64,000 nt of DNA, taken from the NCBI RefSeq assembly GCF_964204645.1, contig NC_134029.1:15182850-15246849 (forward strand). The letters run 5' to 3'. The number at the start of each line of letters is the position of its first letter. Position 1 is the first letter of the stretch. Below, piece by piece: positions 57,520-64,000 of the stretch. The notes under the pieces were generated by a model. The model was given only the letters and a program-made list of their open reading frames with translations, did not search any database and was not told the DNA's origin. The position numbers and the translations under genes are program-made. Source of the stretch: Tubulanus polymorphus (taxonomy: Eukaryota > Nemertea > Palaeonemertea > Tubulaniformes > Tubulanidae).

Positions 57520-59500
57520 CAAAAATGGCGTATACATCGAGATACTGTCGACTTGAGAATCTTGAAAGTATGACCGATGACCGACATAAATGCCCACTTG
57601 CTAGATAGCGCAGCGATATCAAGACAATTTCATGGGCGCTCAGTGCTCGATTTCTGTTGGTTTCTCTTCAATCAACGTTGAACGACATAGATACATCGCC
57701 CGTCTTACTTTAAAGTCTTATTTCTCAGTTATGGCTTTACTAAAATCAGAATTAGTAACACACTTATCATTTATACACATATCACATTAAGAAAATCCGT
57801 TTTACACAATATTCTATTTACAGGGCACATGACCTATAAGTAAAATTGCTTAATTGTGTTTGTAATGACAAATAATATGTTATAATCAGGACTCTATGTA
57901 ATGTTTATTTGTCATTGAGAGATTTTATATTGCAATTTTTTTGAAAATGATCTCAATAAAGTTTGAATAAGTTGGACAACCATTTTTTGCCTTCTCCGTG
58001 AAGTTTTGATGTGGCTGTTATTGATCTGTTTTTAAGAGGTATTCAGTGATGTGCAGTCTGAAACCGGAGTGGTTGGATAGAGCATCAAACATAAACCTCA
58101 AAAGGAAATATAGCTGCCAAGCAGCGATGACGGGTTTTCTGCAAAGGCATTCAGAATGATGGGAATTGTAGTAAATAAAAATGAAATATCGATACATAGA
58201 ATAAAATGCATTGACAGATTCGGACCTAATATGCAACCACTGTGTAAACGTCAAATATGATACAGCTTTGAAACCTAACATACGCGGACGTACAATCAAC
58301 TAATATTAATTTATTTGACCAGGCATTTATTTTGGCATTCAAACATCATGATACTGTATTATCACCATGCTTAAAAATGGATCTGTCCTATTAAGAACTC
58401 ACCTTAAGCACCTGCTGAGTCGATAGATTGAGTGAATTTACAGATAAGAACGTATTATGATTTAGAATAGATTTAAGAAGTTAATGTTTTTATTGAAATA
58501 TTTGAATAAATACATATTGTAGTGTAGATTCAATCAATAAATTATGAATTGATTTGGTCTGAGTTTCGGGCTGATGTTGATTTTGGCTTTTATAGATTAC
58601 AAATTCTATAGTTATAAACAATGGATACCTGCAACATGTGTGTAAATCAAACCTATTCCACTAGTTGTGTGTGTTTCCTAATAAACGGGAGAGTCACTCT
58701 TGATCTGAGTTATTAGAAAAATAATGTTCATTTAGTTATAGAAATTCATTGCCTTTTTGGAAATTCTGTAATAATATTTGTTCTGTCCTAATTTTTATTA
58801 CTGTATGAACCAATGATATGCTTTGTAAATATGATGTAATAAAATAAATATGAATTTGAATTAAATTTGAACATGAGAATCAAGCATAACTTGTGTTTTT
58901 TCAACTTGTCTTACTTGTCTTTTGTTAACAGTTCCAGAGTTTCAATAACAATCAAATCCAAATTGGCTAAGAAGTACATAGGACTAAATGAAATGAACCG
59001 TTAGTTACTGCAAACCAGTGTTATGTCGATCGTGTTGAATCACTTTCCTTGAGTTGAAAGAATCAGATCTTCTATGGTGCAACATCGGTCGAAGAGAGAT
59101 ATCTTCATTGGTGTTGACTGCCCTTGACCATCTAACTTCTTGCGTTTGACATTGGAATCAGCATCATTCCCATTTGAACTGCAAAATATTCATACAACAT
59201 GAAGACCTACAGTACATGTATACTGTAATCAAACTTTCACCGATGTTGGATATTTGAATGAACGTTGGGCTTATTTCAGTATTCTAAAGCAGGAAATAAT
59301 AAGCCCAATCAATATGCCTATTGATATAATAAGAACAGCTGTACCGTACACTTATCAGTCAAGATTGGAAAAACCGGAACAACTTCGTAATTCAAATGGT
59401 AGCCTATTGGCTACTAGGAACTCACGTACAGCGTTAGTAGGGAACTCACGTCAATTAAGCTATGGGGATCACTATACAGTCACATACGGGTTACAACTTC
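57520..59500. other. Interior of the 12.5-kb element, no gene recognised
   Basis: No domain is visible. Two stretches end in AATAAA-like signals (AATAAAGTTTGAATAAG at about 57956; AATAAAATAAATATG at about 58840), which could be 3' ends of retroposed or LINE-derived sequence. The frame at 59254-59613 runs into the right TIR arm and is not conserved on the left arm. Confidence 0.4.
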
Positions 59501-60838
59501 GTATTCAAAATGGTATTGCCTACTATAATAGGCCTATAGACAAAAAAATACCGGTAGGCTTTCTTAGCTTCCACACTTCACAACCGAACCAACTGACCAA
59601 CCAGTATATTTAGTCCCAGTGCACACCAACCGGCACAGGCCTAACACTGTTTGTCAACTGTGTGTACCGTAGTAGGCTATCGATAATCACCTGATACTTT
59701 TCTGCCGTTTGTTTTCTCTCTGAGACGAACGTAATTCTAGTAGCCCTACGCGACTTAACGACCTTGATCTAAACTTGATAAATTCAAAATCTGTTTATTG
59801 ACGCTTTTGGTTACATGAACTGATCAGCAATATACTTAAATGAAATAACCGGAATAACAAGAAATCAAAAATATTAAAGAGGTAACAAACAAATGCCCGT
59901 AAACCTGTCAGACACGCGAACGCCGGACTCGTAAACTCTTGGACTCGGACCCGCTGAGCAATAAATTCATAAAATTGACTTTGAAATTGATTGTGGAGAA
60001 GAGAAGTATTATTCGATAGCTCTTCCTCGAAAAGAAGAGAGAAATGTCAGAAAGAAAACACAACATGGCTACTAATTGAACGGAGCCAAATTTCCGATGT
60101 TTACGGCTCGACAGTGCCTTTATAACGTGGATTTATCAAAATTCCCATGCAGTATCTGGAGATTGAAGTGAGCTGAAGGATATCATACGGATTGTATCGG
60201 CGACAGCGGTAAGGTAAGGAAGCCTTTACACTTTTAACAAAAACTGTGTGGAAAAGGGAAAAAAAGAATTAATCACGCGAATTTCAATAGGGTTTTCTGT
60301 GAAGAAACAGAAAACCCTAATTACTAGCAAAAAGTTTCAGCTCATGTGGATCTTTGGAAAATAAGCCCAGAAAACAGGCATATTTTAAAATCACAACAAT
60401 ATCGAATTCTAAATTACATTTCAGCAAAAGTGGTGACATATATATTTCTTATACATGTAAATTTGCCTGCCCGGCAAGGCGGGACCTGTTCCTTTTCTCA
60501 AACTTGAACTTCCGATTATCTCGACGAAGTCTCAAGGTCCATAGACCTCTTGTTTGATTCCTTCAGTATAGTACAGCGATACTCTGCATCAAAGATTAAG
60601 TTGTTGATTGACGATATAATGAATTATCACATTCGGTCCAGTAGAATAGGACTGTTTTAATGAATTCGATGATCTGGTGTCTCGTAGGCCTATCTGGTAT
60701 CTGCTATTGAGCAGGTTTTAGGGTTTGCCCGTTTATCCCAGCTTTGTAACCATACGTTGAAAACAAATTGATGCACAGGAAACCAAAGATAAACATCTTG
60801 CAGATGAAACCGTTTTTTGCTAATTCGTACTCTTCTAG

Positions 60839-61036
60839 ATTTTCGAACTGGGCCGTGCTTCACACAAATCGAAAGAGGTAGATGTCAAGGACAAATGATT
60901 GGTATAACCTGTACACAATCTGTGTGTTGTGCAACAATCGGGAAGGCATGGGGAAATCCATGTCGCCGCTGTCAGCCGGAACCATCACCATGTAGAAGGG
61001 GTTTTTTACTAAACAAAAAGGAAAACATATGTATTG
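60839..61036 (+). CDS. Fibrillin exon: hybrid (Hyb1) domain, nine cysteines
   Basis: A 198-bp exon with acceptor ACTCTTCTAG and donor GTAAAAAATA, phase 1-1. It encodes 'DFRTGPCFTQIERGRC', 'CTQSVCCATIGKAWGNPC' and 'CQPEPSPCRRGF', followed by a final Cys. The CC pair, the 'GKAWG.PC' block and the 'CRRGF' block are hallmarks of the TB/hybrid fold of fibrillin and LTBP proteins. Nine cysteines, rather than the eight of a TB domain, identify the first hybrid domain of fibrillin, in which one Cys is unpaired in the human protein. The 'GRC' cysteine has the same relative position. It follows EGF3 and precedes cbEGF1 exactly as in vertebrate fibrillins. Confidence 0.93.
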
Positions 61037-61243
61037 GTAAAAAATAACTTTTCTTAAGATATTTTTGATGTTAAACATTTATTTTCTTCATATCTTCCTT
61101 ACATTCATGAAGATGCTTATGCGGATAGAATTATAATTCAAGACTTGCATTCTAGGCACCGGGGCCTAGTAGATATATGTTCCATATATATTTTCTACAA
61201 AAGTATCGAATATATTCAAAACAATTTCGGAATAATTCGTGTA

Positions 61244-61954
61244 CAGTCTACCCTCGTTTATCCGCCAGCTTTAACAAGGTATTTTAGCGGATAATCGATT
61301 TTGACAAATATCTGAATTAGACCCGGCAGAAAAATAAATTAAAAAGTAGTCAAATAATGTATGTTTACAGATCAAGGAACCAAGGGAACGCACTGCCAGT
61401 GGCAATCATTCGTCTTTTGTTTGTATTTACACCGCTACTCGATCTATACACGCGCGCTACGTCCCACTCAAACAAAACAATAACAACTACAGCCTATATG
61501 TTTAGTTTTGTTTCGGTAAGTGAAAAATCGAACACAAATTACGGTAATCCCATACTCGTTTGCCACCCAAGCTTATGCCAACACAAACCCTGGCCACATA
61601 CCGTTCATTGGCCTATTACATGGCCGACGATTTTTTTGGACGAACAGGTACCCGCTCAGCGCCCACCAATTCGTATATCTAGCCGATCAGATGCGTTTTT
61701 ACCGGCACGACGTTTGCTCTATTAACATCACTGATCTGATTGGCTAGATAAATAAACTGGCCTGCGTTGGGTGGGAACCTATCCGCCGAAGAAATCGTAG
61801 GTGATGTAATAGACCAATGAAGCGCTTGCCTTGTGTGAGCGGGCGGCATTCAAACCCTGACAATGGAGGATGAGGAAAACGTACACAGGCGTTTTACGGT
61901 GGATAGCGAGGATGGCGGGTGGATAATTGAGGGTGGATAAATGAGGGTAGACTG
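61244..61954. mobile_element. pogo/Tigger-like MITE, TA target duplication
   Basis: Ends CAGTCTACCCTCGTTTATCC (left) and GGATAAATGAGGGTAGACTG (right) are inverted with one mismatch. TA flanks both sides. This terminal motif is characteristic of pogo/Tigger elements of the Tc1/mariner superfamily. The 711-bp interior shows no transposase; its open frames (for example 61357-61725) have no recognisable domain. It sits in the short fibrillin intron between Hyb1 and cbEGF1. Confidence 0.85.
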
Positions 61955-62208
61955 TATACCAAAGGATGGCGGTTATAGCATGCTTCTTTGCTTTATTTAA
62001 ATTCATGCATCTTCAACTCCAAATTCAATTCACTTGAACTAGTAGCGAATTAAAATGAAGTGATCGGCTATTAGTACACGTTTGTATATTTTCCGTTTTG
62101 TATGATTTATCGGTTTTTGACGTAAAGAGAACTCGTTCCTTTTAGCAAACATCCTGGATCCTTATCGAAATCACAGGATTGGAATGATTGGATATATTTG
62201 CTTTTTAG

Positions 62209-62334
62209 ATATCGATGAATGTCTAGCTATTCCTCGCCTATGTATAGCGGGAAAGTGTATTAACACAGTTGGTTCATACAGATGTGTATGTGAGCAAGGA
62301 CAGGTTAAGGATCCTATAGCTGGGGGCTGCAGAG
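62209..62334 (+). CDS. Fibrillin exon: first calcium-binding EGF
   Basis: A 126-bp exon with acceptor GCTTTTTAG and donor GTAATATATC, phase 1-1. It encodes '[17 protein letters not shown]', '[14 protein letters not shown]' and a final Cys. D-I-D-E-C, the Asn in 'CIN' and the aromatic in 'GSYRC' are the calcium-binding and hydroxylation consensus residues. It corresponds to cbEGF1 after Hyb1 in fibrillins. The next exon lies beyond the window or was not recognised in the remaining 1.7 kb. Confidence 0.93.
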
Positions 62335-62776
62335 GTAATATATCCATATACGCATTTTTTATTTATTTTCATCTATGTTCGTATCCGTCACATAACACAG
62401 AATTAACCTAGGAATTAAACCTAATGTAATTGTTGAATGAACTGATTTATTCTCTCTTTTAATATCACTATGATGTGTGGGATGATATTTTGTTAGTGGC
62501 AAATTGATAACGTTTGTGTTGTAAAGCCTTGAATTGCGGGTACCGTAATTTGAATAATTATGTTAAATATGATTTAGCCGATACTGGTTCTATTTTGTTG
62601 ATACTATTTAGAGCACATTTTCGGGGCTATAAGAATTAAATCCTTTTCATAATCGGTAGGAAATATTCATGTACTAAAATAAATTAGTGGTTATGTACGG
62701 TAATTGCTTTGTAAATTGAACCCATTTTATTCAGCTTTTTATGGCATAGATATTCTGTCAAAATGAAACATTAAAT

Positions 62777-62838
62777 TTACCCGCCAATCTTTCATATTTT
62801 ACTCGTCAAACTTTCATTTTTTACCCGTCGAATATTAA
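62777..62838 (+). repeat. Short tandem repeat TTTACCCGCCAATCTTTCAT
   Basis: Three imperfect 25-27-bp units (TTTACCCGCCAATC, TTTACTCGTCAAAC, TTTACCCGTCGAAT) stand at the left border of the AT-rich stretch. Confidence 0.65.
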
Positions 62839-63640
62839 TGTTAATAAAATATGGAATTATTATAAATCAATGGGTATTATTCAATATGTAACAATTAATA
62901 TCTTGTTATATTTATATTTTATAACTTTTTTTATTGAAAATGGTATAAATTATAAATTAAAGAGAAGATTAAGAATTATTAAAAAATTAAAGAATTCTCT
63001 CTCCCTTCCCTCTCAACAACTTAGCAACTGTTATATCTTTTATTCTTTGATACAGTTTTTATTGTTTTGTGAATGTTTACTCCTCATTTATTATACATAT
63101 TTTTTATAAAAAATAAAATCATTATATTATATTTTTATATTCATTTTTTAAATCTTAATTGATTAGAAAACGTAGATAGTTTTATGATATTGAAATGATT
63201 ATGAAATGTGAAAACCATTTATATATATAAACATAAAAATAATGTAAAAATATAATATAATACTTAATCAGTTTATAAAGATTAAATTAAGCAGATTATA
63301 AAGATTAAAAATTAATTGAATTGGCATTGAATAAAAAATATTTAATAACAGATATCGAAATTATTGCAACAAAATATGGAAATAAATTTGTAGCACATTT
63401 AGAATATTAAGGTTTAAGAAATATCCATAAATTTAGAACATATTTACCAGATGGATTTAATAGATTATCAATTGAAGATAGAGATGATTCAAAATCAAGA
63501 ATATTTAATTCAATTTATAAAGAAAAAGATGAAAACGGACACCATGTTATGGATTTTGAATAAAAAATATTATAAAAATTTCTGAAATAAGAAAATATTA
63601 AAAAAATATTATTCAATATTACAATTCATATTATAGAATA
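62839..63640. mobile_element. AT-rich virus-like element fragment
   Basis: Extreme AT-richness begins abruptly after the short tandem repeat. It contains copy C of the small protein gene. The 79-codon hydrophobic frame at 62870-63109 is of doubtful reality. It is consistent with a decayed member of the element family at 7.25-9.49, 37.77-38.1 and 44.6-46.9 kb. Confidence 0.5.
63327..63563 (+). pseudogene. Small AT-rich-element protein, copy C (one stop)
   Basis: A 78-codon frame ends at TAA 63561-63563 with a single internal TAA after 'FVAHLEY'. Blocks 'KKYLITDIEIIATKYGNK', 'RTYLPDGFNRLSIEDRDD' and 'KDENGHHVMDFE' match copy A at 37769 and copy B at 44607. It begins at TTG or an upstream lost ATG. 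Confidence 0.6.
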
Positions 63641-63650
63641 TTATTTTATT

Positions 63651-63700
63651 AGGGTTTTCACAGAAAACCCCATTGAGATTCGCGTGTTTCTTATTATCAT
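63651..63700. repeat. Hairpin terminus of a second element (TTAGGGTTTTC)
   Basis: TTAGGGTTTTCACAGAAAACC (first 20 considered) is followed by CATTGAGATTCGCGTG. It folds GGGTTTTC with GAAAACCC. The order and sequence match the end of the 12.5-kb element (47857-47905), and TTA precedes it, as there. Weaker similarity continues for about 100 bp. Confidence 0.65.
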
Positions 63701-63747
63701 TATTATTTTATTGTCACACTATTTGCACTAAAAGAACATAGGCTTTG

Positions 63748-64000
63748 TTACCTTGCCACTTTCAAATATTCTTTGAGTTCATAACCACTCAATTTGCCTC
63801 TAGTTTCTTTAAGTCCTAATAATGTTTTTAAACTCGGGGTTGGTATTTTCGGCAATTCTTGAATCGTTGATTGTTTAGTTGTTATTATTTCGTCCACAAT
63901 TGTTACTAATTGTTGATAGTTGTCTAAAAGTTTCTTAAGCTTTTCGATAGTTTGGTCGTCTATCTCTTTTACGTTCTCTTGAGATGGTGTGTTAATATCC
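63748..64000 (-). CDS. C-terminal part of an element-encoded helical protein (partial)
   Basis: An open minus-strand frame of 83 codons enters from the right window edge and stops at TAA 63748-63750, about 95 bp inside the hairpin terminus. It reads 'EIDDQTIEKLKKLLDNYQ', 'QLVTIVDEIITTKQST', 'IPTPSLKTLLGLKETRG' and 'LSGYELKEYLKVAR'. It looks like a long amphipathic helix followed by a compact end. No family is recognised. Codon usage is less AT-extreme than in the decayed genes and no lesion is visible, so this element may be younger. The start is outside the window. Confidence 0.5.
   Translation of the reverse strand, partial: DINTPSQENVKEIDDQTIEKLKKLLDNYQQLVTIVDEIITTKQSTIQELPKIPTPSLKTLLGLKETRGKLSGYELKEYLKVAR

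Larger units (their letters stand above)
47857..60320. mobile_element. 12.5-kb element with ~0.8-kb TIRs and hairpin ends
   Basis: The left arm, 47857-48415 continued at 52575-52851, is the inverted copy of 59511-60320. The ends are TTAGGGTTTTCTGTTTCTTC and its complement, flanked by TTA on both sides (47854-47856 and 60321-60323). The first 31 bases fold on themselves (AGGGTTTTCTG paired with CAGAAAACCCT). The left arm is split by a Harbinger insertion. The interior holds a 1051-bp tandem duplication, LINE ORF1- and RT-like remnants and MITEs. No transposase of its own is evident. Confidence 0.8.

Noticed and set aside
59254-59613. 119-codon frame as a gene in the TIR element
   Set aside because: It extends into the inverted arm, and the equivalent left arm does not keep the frame.
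60860-61078. Minus-strand open frame across the hybrid-domain exon
   Set aside because: Antisense shadow of the cysteine-rich plus-strand exon, with no motif of its own.
62870-63109. 79-aa hydrophobic protein
   Set aside because: Composed of AT-rich low-complexity codons in a decayed element, with no conserved counterpart in the other fragments.

Overview
This is a eukaryotic, AT-rich, intron- and transposon-dominated window, almost certainly from a marine invertebrate. There are no operons or bacterial signals; the real host coding sequence is a few short exons with canonical GT/AG borders lying in introns of 1-23 kb. A block at about 29.49-29.97 kb built on 'AGGTCAAGGTCA' and 'GTCCGTCCGTCTGTCC' is of a kind familiar from molluscan and other lophotrochozoan genomes, so a mollusc or relative is my best guess (inference, low to moderate confidence).

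Host gene. Five plus-strand exons at 12245-12355, 35821-35919, 47198-47293, 60839-61036 and 62209-62334 encode, in order, three non-calcium EGF domains, a nine-cysteine hybrid domain and a calcium-binding EGF domain. All five are symmetric phase 1-1 exons. This order (EGF1-EGF2-EGF3-Hyb1-cbEGF1) is that of the N-terminal part of vertebrate fibrillins, so the window is about 50 kb of a fibrillin orthologue. The upstream FUN region and the downstream cbEGF/TB exons lie outside.

Intron content, left to right. 1-3.78 kb: fragment of a large repeat family (called R1 here), then an integrase-core pseudogene (3.79-4.27 kb) and an 0.84-kb TIR element (5.81-6.66 kb). 7.25-9.49 kb: decayed, very AT-rich element with the C-terminal end of a protein-primed B-type DNA polymerase of the Polinton/adinto-like kind. 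12.39-26.70 kb: R1 as a forward unit, an inverted unit and a spare right end, with a nested insertion and two small perfect palindromes flanked by direct duplications. 27.2-35.7 kb: TIR elements, copy 1 of a two-gene transposon, a BED-like zinc-finger gene and tRNA-derived pieces. 37.8-41.2 kb: another AT-rich fragment and an R1 deletion derivative. 41.3-44.1 kb: copy 2 of the two-gene transposon, much better preserved. 44.6-46.9 kb: more AT-rich element genes. 47.86-60.32 kb: a 12.5-kb element with roughly 0.8-kb terminal inverted repeats, TTA target duplication and hairpin-forming ends; its left arm is split by a complete 4156-bp PIF/Harbinger transposon (48416-52571, TSD AAG), and its interior holds a near-identical 1051-bp tandem duplication carrying a LINE ORF1-like gene. 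61.2-62.0 kb: pogo/Tigger-like MITE. 62.8-64.0 kb: a further AT-rich element and the end of another with the same hairpin terminus as the 12.5-kb element.

Most notable: (i) the AT-rich fragments share a small gene family (three copies at three loci), a zinc-finger polymerase-type N-terminus, and a recurring 'CCTAATAAATGG' block at their start codons, indicating one virus-like element lineage; (ii) hairpin termini shared by the 12.5-kb TIR element and an AT-rich element; (iii) micro-palindromes inserted with target-site-like duplications; (iv) a nested-insertion chronology that can be read base by base.
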